Origin: Phytophthora hibernalis
Taxonomy: Eukaryota > Oomycota > Peronosporomycetes > Peronosporales > Peronosporaceae
Direction: 5' to 3'
Length of the DNA stretch: 64,000 nucleotides
NCBI GenBank assembly: GCA_012656075.1
Contig: JAAKBF010000062.1
Span: 186,001 to 250,000 of the forward strand
A program made the translations under genes and the position numbers. Below the pieces are notes generated by a model. That model had not been told where the DNA came from. It saw only the letters and a list, made by a program, of their open reading frames with translations, and did no database searches. Within the stretch, counting starts at the first letter, position 1, and each line of letters starts with the position of its first letter. Shown here one piece after another: positions 43,443 through 53,905 of this stretch.

Positions 43443-45915
43443 TTAGTGATGAATCTTGAGGTCTTCCATGAAGCGCTTCTGCTGGTTGATCATGTGCGTG
43501 ATCTCCATGATGTCGTCTGCTTCTGTAGGGTTGAGAACTGGTGTGCGGAGGTTGTGCATGGCGGTGCCGCCCATGTGCAGAGGGATTAAATCGGTATCCA
43601 TGTGCTTGGCCAGTTCGGCCGAGCAATCATGCATGAGAGAAACCTTGCTGCGAAGGCGAACTGGCAGAAATGGCCAAAGCCATGACGTGATGTACTTGAG
43701 GAACCGCGTTAGTGGCCCGGCGTGTACGAGACCAATACGGTCAGGGAAGTTAGCAACACACACGTCCAGCAACCCACGCATAAGACGAAGGTCTACCTGG
43801 GCCATACCCAATCCAGAAGAGTCTGTTACGATTGTATAGGTGGTGACTCCCGGCGGCATAAAGAGACGGCAGCCAAGCTCCAGCAGGTACACGTGGGCAC
43901 GGACTTCAACATCACGTCGGCTTGACATTGTCGTCCAGTCTTTTAGCTTTGCTCGCACCCAGAGGATCGGGCGATTCTGGAAATCGTAACCATACCAGTA
44001 CATATTCCCTGACGTTAATTGAGACTTCACGTCGTTCCAAGTGATAGCGTCCACCTCGTAATTTCGACGCCACTCAATGATGCGCGCCATTTTGGTCACA
44101 GCGTACGCAAAGAACGATTCTTCACGCGCAGCACGCTGAAGATATATTCATCCGAGAATACGCGAGTCATCTCAACAGGAACACCTGCAGCCTGCGCAAT
44201 TGCCAGTCGGAACGAGTGCACCTCAGCCTCTTCTGCATGCGTCAGCACGATGGCAGCGCGATCAAGGGATTCCTGTCGCATAACTTCCGCTGCTGCTGCT
44301 GATCCTCTTCTGTTCGTAAAAGTGTTTGTGGACGTCATTTCGCTAGAGCCTCTTACTTGTCGGATACTTCGAGAAGCTAAATACAGATCAGACGCCTTTC
44401 GCAGATCAGACTGAACTACGCCTTGAGAAATTCGGTTGAGCTCTTCCTCATGGTTTCGTGGTTTAAAGTTGATGGATAGCGTAGCCGAACCGCCACCGAG
44501 TGTCAACCACAATAATAGCCCTGTCACAAGACTCAGCTTCAGTGGACCCGGTAACAGCACGGTAGTGACGAGCGCATCCAGAAGAACCAATACGCAGCAG
44601 AAACAGAAGAGATGGAAGAGACCCATGTACTTCTCTTTCATCTTCTGTATCTGTGCTTCCAAGCGGCGGCGGTCCTTCAGAAATCGCCCTGCTCGCTCGG
44701 TCGAAACAATAGCATGACGCTCCATATCAGCAGCATCGCCAAGGACGCCATCATCTGCGGTTCCAATGCAAACTTTCTTATACCTGGCGGTTGTGTTCAT
44801 CTGAAACGAGATTTCATCACTTTCATCATCACTGGAATAGCATTCCACGATAAGTTCGTGGTGCAGCAACTCATTCGCCAGCGTCAATGCTGTCGGGACG
44901 CTATACGCTCCGAACCGCAGTAATAATTGAACGCCGTCCGTTCCGGATACCCCTTCTTCTTCATCTTCCTGTCGATCAAACTGCGCTAGCAAGTCCTGAA
45001 ACGCGTTACCGTGCAACCAAAGGAGGTGTCCACGACACCGTCCACTTTCATCCTCACGTCCCTCCTCCACTTCTTCAACACTCTCCAACCGAGCTTCTTT
45101 TACCAAACGATGGTCTGCATTGATCTGATACACTCTGTCCACGCGATAAGCAAAGCTGCACGAACAGCAAAACGGCAGCAACACCTCCTCCTCAACGAGT
45201 TTCCTCGCGAGATCTGCAGCTTCACTCGCTGTAAAATCCGCTGCACTGCCATCTCCAAGCAGGACATTCTCCACATCACACCCTCGAAGAATCGCGGCTT
45301 CCGCGTCGCTCTCCGTCGCTGTGACCAGCAACTCAACCGCTTGCTGCGTATCCAGCAGCGTCAGCGTCCTAACCGGTCGATTCATCTCTCCAGCATCCTC
45401 AGCATCCATAAAGATCCCTCTCCACGCCAGCTACTGCTGATATTTGCTCTGCTTCGAGCACTAGAGAAGAGATCGATCCACATGTGCTTCTTCCCTTTGG
45501 TGGTAGCGTCCACAAGGAACTCACGACCGGAACGCAAGTCTTGAAGGCGCACCGAGTGCATATGAGCCGAAGACACCACAATCCCTTCACAACTTAACGA
45601 TCCGTCGAGTGGTAGCAGCTCTGCAGGTGGTGGAGCCTTCGGTTTACTGCGTTGTTTGGTCAATAACTTCGGTTTAGACTTCTGCTTCGTCTTCTTGGAT
45701 GAGCGCGTCACGGCTGATGCTGCCGCTTGCCAAGCTGAAGGTGGACACTGTAAGACCACTGCATCTTTCTCCAGGAGAGCCACACGCTCACGCCACACGT
45801 AGTGGGCATCTCGTAGCAACACACGTCCAATGTCCATCGTAATTGATACTTTGGAGCTGCTGGCTGTACCGCAGATTCGATGAATTGTGATTGGACAAAA
45901 GAAAGCATTACTCAT
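43443..45915 (-). CDS. PH-DEP-DEP-TM-CRAL-TRIO protein
   Basis: Read as one gene, with start MSNAFF at 45915 or MDIGRV at 45837. Order: a PH domain (DIGRVLLRDAHYVWRERVAL, then VRLQDLRSGREFLVDATTK and HMWIDLFSSARSRA); two DEP-like domains (ASEAADLARKLVEEEVLLPF; VPTALTLANELLHHELIVEC); a helix and two membrane segments (LFCFCCVLVLLDALVTTVLL; LSLVTGLLLWLTLGGGSA); and a CRAL-TRIO lipid-exchange domain (VDAITWNDVKSQLTSGNMYW, RPILWVRAKL, IVTDSSGLGMAQVDLRLM). It would be a membrane-anchored Sec14-type lipid sensor or transfer protein. The PH part (45915-45382) and the DEP part (from 45409) overlap in different frames. One T missing from TTT near 45411 would join them; otherwise they are two genes overlapping by 28 bases. 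A second break at about 44118 fits a missing T in the CRAL-TRIO N domain. Confidence 0.75.
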
Positions 45916-45934
45916 GGTGATGGGCGAAAGTAAT

Positions 45935-45954
45935 CATGGCTACATGTAGCCATG
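45935..45954. repeat. 20-bp perfect palindrome
   Basis: CATGGCTACATGTAGCCATG is its own reverse complement. It lies in the short spacer between the 3' end of the EF-hand gene (45990) and the start of the PH-CRAL-TRIO gene (45915). A related TATGTAGCCATGTTGAA occurs at the RhoGDI start (42456-42472). Confidence 0.9.
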
Positions 45955-45989
45955 TTCAATTGGTTATGTGTTGCTGTGTCAACTGCTTT

Positions 45990-47268
45990 TCAGCGCTGGC
46001 TGTCGATAGGAGATGACGGAAACTCTGCTGGACGGGAGCTGGATGGCTTCTTGGGTCGAATTACACGTGCTTGTGGTGGAATGACGTTGAAGGGTCCACG
46101 AGGGGCATTCCGTTCCTTGGGCATGAGACTCATCTTGATGTCCTGGATCTTCTTGGTGGCCTCTGTGACCTGCTTGGACTCGAGAACCGACTGCACGTTG
46201 CGGTTGCGTTGCAGCAAGCGCTTCGAGTCCAGATTTCGCTGCTTGAGATGCTCTTTGCGCCGACCATCGATGCGCTTGAGGAGAGCTGTGAGCTCTGCTT
46301 GTTGCTGCTGGCGCAGCTTGGCCTCCTTGCGACCGAATACGGAGCGCAGCTCTTCGCCCATTTTTGAACGTTCGTCGGCCTCGACTTCGTCTGCAATTTG
46401 CTTGATCTTCTGCGCCTCAGTGTAACTTTTCTGCTGTGCTAAACGATGCTGTCTGCGTCGCCACTCGATGAGCTCTTTAGAAAACTTGGGTGGGCGATCG
46501 AGGACCTCCTGTTGTAACTTATCTTGGAACGTTGCGAGGTCTCCTGTGTGCTTCTCGGTCATTTGCTTCACGTACGCTTGCGCCATGCGGTCGTACTCCT
46601 CCATGTACTGGTCCCACGCCTGGTTGAAATCGTTAAACTGCATGTTGTGCGCGATCTGCACGTCCTGGCGTTCAGCAATCTGGCGAGCCTTCAGCGACTT
46701 TGACTGTCTTTTGAATTCCTGTCGACGAAGTGCCGTTAGCTGCGAGTCCGCCCGCTGTGCTTCCAGGTAGTTTCCGTCCTCTTCACACTTGAGGCGGTAC
46801 TCTTCCAGGATCGAAATAAACTCCATAACCTTAGGGTCTGGCCCTGGCCGCAATCGCTCGCCACCAACCCCAGCGTCACCGCCTGCTAGCTCCTGCTCGA
46901 GCTGTTGTTGTCTTATCACGTGGTTCTGGATGAGCGATACAAAATCTTCAAAGTTGATAGTGCCGCTATCACCAGTACAGTCGTCCAGCTCGTTCAAAAG
47001 CTCTGCACAAATAAGGACATACAATTTGGTTACTCCCAAGCACCAGATCAATCGCCACTTCGTCTGCGTCTCACCTTCAGAGGCATCGCGCCCGAGCTTT
47101 TCCAGGATTTCTGGAATGTGTTCTGTGGCAATGCAGCCCGAGCCGTCCTCATCGTACACATTGAACACAGCTACAACATGAAAGAATCATCAGCGTGACA
47201 TCTCAGCAATCGTTCATGTGGCAGTACCGACCTCGAAGTGCTCCGAGTTCCTCAGCTGAGAGGTCCAT
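45990..47268 (-). CDS. EF-hand coiled-coil protein
   Basis: Exons 47268-47232, 47170-47075 and 47002-45990, joining in frame; the start is MDLSAEELGALRAVFNVYD. The N-terminus is an EF-hand pair: DEDGSGCIATEHIPEILEKL is canonical (D-E-D-G-S-G-C-I), and LDDCTGDSGTINFEDFVSLI is a weaker second loop. The remaining 330 residues are a long, Gln/Arg/Lys-rich coiled coil (SILEEYRLKCEEDGNYLEAQ; AWDQYMEEYDRMAQAYVKQM; WRRRQHRLAQQKSYTEAQKI), ending in a basic Pro-rich tail. This resembles axonemal or centrosomal coiled-coil proteins with calcium-sensing heads, but I cannot name the family. The first intron has a GTCGGT donor. Confidence 0.75.
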
Positions 47269-47669
47269 GGGACTCTCGCCGGACTTGACGAGGAGAAGGT
47301 TAGAAAATAAGCAACGCACACCAGTGCAATTGACTGCGCCTTGTCAGATCTCGGGTGACTTAGAATGCTTCACGAGCCCAGCTTATCTTCATCAATCGTG
47401 CCGGCCTGCTATTCTTGTCGTACCAGGTCACCCTGCACACAAGACTTCTTCGCTCACCTAGGGTCAGTTTTCGGGCTCAAAATACCAATACCGAGGCGAG
47501 AAATGCAGTCACTCACTCGCTTGAGTCGCAGCTCGAACTCAAACAGCCAGTTACTTGGTCCACAATACCCATCAGGGTGATTTCATTCTCCAGAGTGAGT
47601 ATCGTCTTGACCGTGAATGTCAAAGTGGTTGTCTCGACCACCTGGCGCCTCTATCTACAAAAACTACTC
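47269..47669. other. Spacer, promoter of the EF-hand gene
   Basis: About 400 bases between the SRPK 3' end and the EF-hand gene start on the same strand. No coding signal is recognisable. Confidence 0.4.
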
Positions 47670-50416
47670 CTACTTGTGAGAGGACTTTAGTTCCTCCTCC
47701 ACCACATCATCAACGTGGGCGAGCCACGGGTGTGCGAGGCATTCTTCGGCCGTGGCACGCTTCGATGGATCGTAACGCAGCATAGGCCCCATGAACGATG
47801 CAAGACACTCAGCGTCGTGACGCAAAAATGGTACTTCTCGACGAGCACTTGTTGTAGGCTCCAGAACTTGAGCTTGCGAATACGCTTCAAGTCGCCCTTG
47901 CGCGTGAAAAATTCGCGCAAGCCACGTTGAGATCCGGTGAAGGCCTTCGGCATGCGACCAAGTAGTTCAATCATCTGAGCTAGGTGGTCTTCATCGCGGT
48001 TGAAGTTGCGTCCGCTCTTGGGGTCAAAAAGTAGGTCTCCGGTTAGCAGCTCGAACACGAAGCATGCCATCGACCAAATGTCCGCTGATGTATCGTAATG
48101 TTTGCCCAGAATGACCTCAGGACACCGGTATTGACGCGTCTGGATATCATTCGTGAAATGCTTCGTGGTCCAGCACGCATTACCCAGGTCGCAGATCTTC
48201 GAATCCAGCTTCATGAGATCGAACATTTCACTGTTGGCGAGCTTGTTAAAGCGCGAAGCCCAGCGTCCGAGTCGCTGCTGCAGGGGCCTCACCTCCGGTG
48301 TCATCTTTTCTCCTGATCCGGCCAATGGTAAAGGTTGATTCCCTGAATGACGACGTCATGCACATCTTCATCACTGATGCTTTCTTTGGTCGTGGCCTTG
48401 GAAGCAACCTTGGTCTCTTCATCGCTGGGTGGCGTAGGAAGAAAGAACCCTGGAAGTGCAACACCAGAAGGCGTCGCAAGGTTTATAAAACAGAGACCGT
48501 CAATTCGGTGTTCCAAGTACCCTATCATTGAGACGCAAAGGACAAAAAGTCAGCAACGGCTTAGCAAATTCAGATAGACTTGTGAAAGTAGCGTACCCAA
48601 AACAGCGTTCGTATATCTGGCATCGAACTCCAGTCTCCAAAGTCGGTACTTCGTCTTGGTCGAAGCAAGGATTTTCCTGGGCGAACTACTTTCGCGCAGT
48701 CCCAACACCTGCTCTTCTATCGAGCTCATAACATCGTCATCCACATGGTCAAGATATCTTAATACAAACGATGTCTCCACAGCATCAGCTTCCTCGCCAT
48801 CGGAACTTTCATCAGATGACTGCACTGACTTGGTCGCCACACTCAATGTGAATTCTCGCTCCTTCTGTTTTGACCCAGCCACACGGCCTTCTGGGAGTAA
48901 TAGCATCACTCGTGCCGCGAACTCAGGAGGCAAATGAATCCAGTCTTTGTCTTCTTCGTCACCGAGCTGCCCAACCTGGTGATACCATGTCCGCGCCACA
49001 TCCGATGGTGCAGCAGTTGCGTCATTCAATGCGACGGTTTCTTGTCCAGCAAAATTCGACTTGAACACATGGTCGCTCGGTTCGTTGGTGTCAGCACTAG
49101 TCGAAATCGCGAGTTGTGAAAGGCTGCTGCTCAGCTGATCGACAACAGCGAAATTACTCGTTGTCAGCGTTGGGCGAGCTGTGCTGTCCATCTTTCCATT
49201 TGCAGGGATGCCGTCTACAGAGCTCTCTCGTTCAGCAGCCTCGGCTTGCTTTCTCTGCTTTTGCCGCTTCTTCTTCTGCTTGTTCTTCAGCCGCTTCTTT
49301 TCCTCTTTGGACAGTTCAGCGCTGTCTCCAGCGGAGCTGACCGGAGATTTGCCATTTTCCTTGTCTCCGGTTTGCGCGACTCCCGCACCCTTTTGACGCC
49401 GTTCAAGCCGCATCGCGCGGAACACCTCCCATTGCGACTTGCGGATTTTTGGTAGTTGTGGGATGTGATGTGAGAGAAGCACGTTCTCGGGCTTAAGATC
49501 AGTGTGGATGATCTGACACTTGCTATGAAGGAACGCCAGGCCTTCCATCATATCCCGCGTTAAACGTTGAACAAGCTGAAGCGGCACGCCACGGTAGTTG
49601 TAGTACTTGATGAGCGTAAGCAGGTTGTCTCCCATCATCTCAAACACCATGCACACGTGCAAGCCATTCTTTCCCTTGTGTTCGAACGAGTCGACAAGTC
49701 GAACCACCTTGATCGCCTCTTGTTCCTCCTTAGACTCGTACTCAGTCTGAGCTGCATGCACCGTACACTCTAGCAACTCGATCTCGTCCTTGGCAGCTTC
49801 AGTATAGTGCCGTGCGCTCTTCTGCACCTTCATGGCCACCATCTCCCCGTCTGTCGGTCCAGACACTTCCACACGGTGGAGAAGTGGCCCCACCCGAGCT
49901 TCTCCATCACCTCAAACCTCGAATTGTACACTTCACCGGCCTGTACGCGGTGGTAACCCCGGGTTTGTAGCTGCTCTCACCTTCCTCCTCGCTCTCGGAC
50001 GAGTAATCGTCCTCCTCGTAGTCATCGTCCTCCTCCTCTCCACTGCTGCATCTCTGGCTGCTGCTGCCACTGAGTGGCGAGAAGGATCGACGCGTCGTTG
50101 ACGTGGAGCCGTCCACGCTCTGAGACGAGCCGGACTCGACCATGTCCAGAGCTTCCGGACTGGATGACGAGGTGGTGGCGGGTACAGCAGGCGGTTGGGC
50201 AGCTCCACGACCTTTTTTCTTGCGGTTGCGGGTCTTTTTGGCGGCCGTTTTAGCTGTTAATGCAGGAAGTGGGCAATATGAACACAGTTAGAAAACTGAG
50301 GATAAAGGAAAATTGACAGCGTGGAAAGAGACAATAGTTATATGGATGGAAGCGGAAGACGAAGAGCTACACGTACAGCCTGAGTTTAGGACGGAGCGCG
50401 CAGCGGGGGCGTCCAT
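47670..50416 (-). CDS. SR-protein kinase (SRPK) with spacer insert
   Basis: Exons 50416-50377, 50253-48597 and 48521-47670; start MDAPAARSVLNSGSKTAAKK. A basic then acidic Ser-rich N-terminus leads to the SRPK entry motif YKPGGYHRVQAGEVYNSRFE and a kinase N-lobe: KLGWGHFSTVWKCLD, EMVAMKVQKSARHYTEAA and QIIHTDLKPENVLL. A spacer of over 300 residues (KKRLKNKQKKKRQKQRKQAE and a Ser/Thr-rich part) splits the kinase, as in all SRPKs. The C-lobe follows: SKICDLGNACWTTKHFTNDI, QTRQYRCPEVILGKHYDTSA, MACFVFELLTGDLLFDPKSG, and LRHDAECLASFMGPMLRYDP after correction. SRPKs phosphorylate RS-domain splicing factors in cytoplasm and nucleus. Missing bases at about 49960, 49855, 48315 and 47835 break the frame. 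Confidence 0.92.
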
Positions 50417-50721
50417 GGAATAGCGAGAAGAGCGGGTCTAAAGAGCTGCTGGCCTATGTGGAGTGTGGACTGAACTGCGACCAACAAGTGTACAGACGCA
50501 AATATAGCCAATCACACGATGTGGGATTTAGCATTATGAGCCAATCATGTTCAATTGCAACTTTTATCGTCCAGCAGACCAAAATTTGCGATTTGTGTAC
50601 TCTGAATTGATAAAAAGTCTCCACACTAATAATTTATCTGATGTCAGCATGGAGGGATCGGATCCGTTGCTACACCTCCCTCTTCACTGCAAGATCTCAC
50701 CATTTCGTATCCAATCTTCTG
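50417..50721. other. Spacer, nothing recognised
   Basis: About 305 AT-richer bases between two minus-strand genes, holding the SRPK promoter and the 3' end of the next gene. No coding or repeat signal is seen. Confidence 0.4.
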
Positions 50722-52139
50722 TTAGCTGTCGATGCCCAGGTGCTTGAGGTATTTGAAGCGAAGGTCGTGCGAAGAACGCGCTCGAGGAGACACCAGCACC
50801 TGCTTCTGCGACAGAGTAAGCGTCGGTACGGATGACATGGTGCTGGAGCTGCGACTCAGTGGCGGCGAGAGACTGCGACGCCTCTCCTCTGCAGCGTGGG
50901 CCTGTGCTTCGTCAACTTTCCGCTGCTGAGCTTCAATGGTCCGTTGTCGCGCTTCCTCACGTGCCATACCTTCGTTCTCCAGGTACTCGTTTTCCAGCTG
51001 GGCCTCGTACTCGCGTTCCATCTCATCGTATACAGCATCCAGGTTACGCTCCACCATTGCAACGAATTCAGAGCGCGTGGGCCACATGCAGTCCCGTTGT
51101 CGCTTCGAGTAGTCGCGGTGCAGCGGGATGTAGAACAGCTCGGCTTCTTCGGTGAATCGCACGCCCTTCTTTGGAGTGGGGGCGTCGCTGTTGGTCGACG
51201 AAGCAGCTGAAGCTCGAGACAGTGACGAACGCAGATGTCTTGCACTGGTATGACGGCCCTTGTCCTTCCGAGACTTGTCCTCTCCACTTACAACTGTCAT
51301 AGGAGCGTACCAGCTCGTGATGAACTGGAGGAAGCCCTTGGCTCCCGGTTCGTGCTTCAAGTCGGCGTCGTTGAGCCGCACTTTCAAGCCTTCACGACGC
51401 TCCTTCTTGCGTCCAGTGCTCTTCTCCAAGTCGCTTCGCGATAAACTGAAGCCCAGTTGGCTCCAGTACTGTCTTCGGATGGCTGCCGAGTCTTTTCGAA
51501 GCAAAGGGACGGCGGGTACAAGAACAGTGTCGTTCGAGGGTCCTACGGCTGCTGGGGTTGTGCCGTGTGTCTCCTCTCTCTTGCACTTCCAGGACGACTG
51601 CTCTTGGCGGATTTATCTAACATACACAGCGTCGGAGAGCTCCCGCTGCGTCGCGTACGTACCATAATTGGACTGGGCATGGACGGCAGACTCTCTGCAT
51701 CTCTACTGACCGGTGCGTTCTTGCCGTGTGTCTTGTTCTTCAGGTTCCGACGCGAACGTCTCCGCCGTTTCTCGTCCTCAACAGCCAAGTCGTCCACAGG
51801 ACACACCTGCAGTCTGGAAGGCATGGGTTTGACCAAGAAGTGGCTGGTTGTGTCCTGCTGCGTGTCGTCTCCCTCATCTTCGCCGTCATCGGATGATGAC
51901 AGAGTATGTGCCCCGTAGTCGTCATCTAAAGCGTCCGAGCTGGAACAGGAGCTGCAACGGTCGCTGCTGCTCATGGTGGAGTCGCTCACGCCGCTGGCCT
52001 CGATGGGGGTCGCCTGCGAGTTCTTGTCCGGGACAGCCATGTGCTCAATGGCTGCCAACGCGTCGTCTGACAACGAGACGGTCGTGTGTGCCTCGCTTGC
52101 GCTTGCACCTGCACTTGCCGCAGATGTGCTGTCGCGCAT
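50722..52139 (-). CDS. Unrecognised Ser-rich protein with VRF motif
   Basis: About 470 residues, start MRDSTSAASAGASAS; one base appears missing near 51552 (TAQPQQP then VGPSNDTVLVPAVPLLRKDS). The N-terminal half is disordered: Ser/Asp-rich, then basic (EKRRRRSRRNLKNK). The C-terminal half contains KKGVRFTEEAELFYIPLHRD followed by MWPTRSEFVAMVERNLDAVY and a long charged helix. KGVRFTEE resembles the RVxF docking site for protein phosphatase 1, but could instead be a structural strand of a family I do not know. The small gene at 62190 carries a comparable VRFNEQ motif. No function is assigned. Confidence 0.65.
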
Positions 52140-53905
52140 CCGGACAAAAATTCAGTCGCACTTGAGGTTGATGAATGCGAATGTGTCTGTGGTGTTGCTC
52201 TTGCTGTGGAGCGAGGGATTTAATCGACTGCAAACGTAGCAGCTCTACGAGACTTACGGGCAGCGATGCGATTGCGCGAATGAGCATAAGGCGGGTGGGA
52301 CCGATTGGAGAAGGAAAATCATCCGAAGCGACGGTTACAGAGCCGGTGCTGCGGAGGACGAGTTCGTGTGCACCACGCGAGTATACACCCGCTATACGCG
52401 GAAAATGCTTGTCGTCCTGCACGGAACGGATAAATGCCGAGGTACGGATCGGGAGCGCGCAAATCTTCAAGGAGAGTCCCACTGCTTGCCAAGCAATGAC
52501 AGAGTGTATGAGTGTGCGGGTATTCCGCCGACTCGGTTTTCGAGCTCCAATGTTTTCAAAAGCGAAGCACTCCCTTGATCATCATTTGGACCACCAAAAG
52601 GCGTCAAAAGGTTCTGCAGATCACCTGTACGGATAAAGGGATCGGAACGTATACACATATACGTGTACACGAACTTTATCCCGTATAATCCGTTGTATCG
52701 CATAAAACGCTGCGACGCCCTTTCACCACTTTTGACTTGGTTTCAGTATGCTAAATTTTGGGCGTGTTCCGCAGATGGATACTTGATGGTGCAACTGTGG
52801 GTAATTTCCTTAACTAAGTACACTACGATGACTTCTCACAAAATGAAACGTCGCAGTGCCCACCGGAATCGTGGCAAGCGCTCATGTTCGCCTCCGTCTT
52901 CGTTGCAGGGCATGAATGGCGCCAATATCAAAGCCTCGTCAATGGTTACGAGCCACAATGCCTGCCTGTTCTCTCCCACCGCCACGACTGACCGCTTCAC
53001 CTCGTTTCTGGCTCGAAGGTGCGCTGTGAAGCGGCGCGTCAGCAGCGTCTGGGGTCGGAATGGCTGCGCTCAAGCCTCCTGTGTACAACGATATTATGGT
53101 GTTCGCTGGTGCAATCTGTCCAGCAACTGCACTGCATTCTTCAACCCTCCGGTGCGAATTGCCCTTCCATACCGAATAGAATCAACTCCAGGAAGATAGC
53201 AGTTTTTCGGAACCTCTTCTTGATTGGCTTCGTTTTGGCGCGTCACGCCCGACATGATTGGTTCCGCCGCTGCGTCACTTCAACGTCTTCAACATGTGAG
53301 CGTTTCTCCATTGACGATCAACCTCGTCATCTTTTGTAAACTTCCACCCCAGAACTCAGTACATTGTGCAACAAGCTGCTAGGCTCGCTGTTGTCAAGTC
53401 AAAGCAATATCCGGCTGCAACTGCGTGTAAGGTGGTCCTCCAGCGGTATCAGCACGCTGCAGCATCAACGTCTTAAAGGTGGTCCTCCGAACTGGAGGCT
53501 TCAGTGGCACGATGCAAAGGTCAAAATTGAAGCTGTTTCTTTCAGTACATGTATGTATACGCCCATATTCATCGAGCTCGAGGAGTGCTGCGACGATGTT
53601 GCTGGAGAAGGTGAATGTGGACTACATGTACCAGTACTGAGGGACCCTGTGAGGGTAAGCTTATTCTGAAAACGAGCAGCATGTGCGCATGTATACCATC
53701 TAGCTCGACTGCTCCAATCCTCACTCGATACCTTTCAACGTCAGCTTTATCTGGACAATTGTTGGGGGCGGAGGTCATTCTCCCTTTTCGCATTCAAAAC
53801 ATTAGTGCGGAAAATGCGTTCTTCAACGGCTCGTATTTGTTTTTCGAGAAGCGTTTCGCGATGGCTATTATTGATTAAGCCTCAAGTTGAACTCGGAGGC
53901 ACACG
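52140..53905. other. Long divergent spacer, possible unplaced exon
   Basis: About 1.8 kb between divergent genes. A plus-strand frame at about 52830-53199 (MTSHKMKRRSAHRNRGKRS, then LFSPTATTDRFTSFLARR) has protein-like composition and could be a small gene or a 5' exon, but I cannot support a splice to the next gene. Two GGTGGTCCTCC copies at about 53430 and 53474, and TACATGTA at 53546-53553 and 53623-53630, are the only repeats noticed. Confidence 0.35.
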
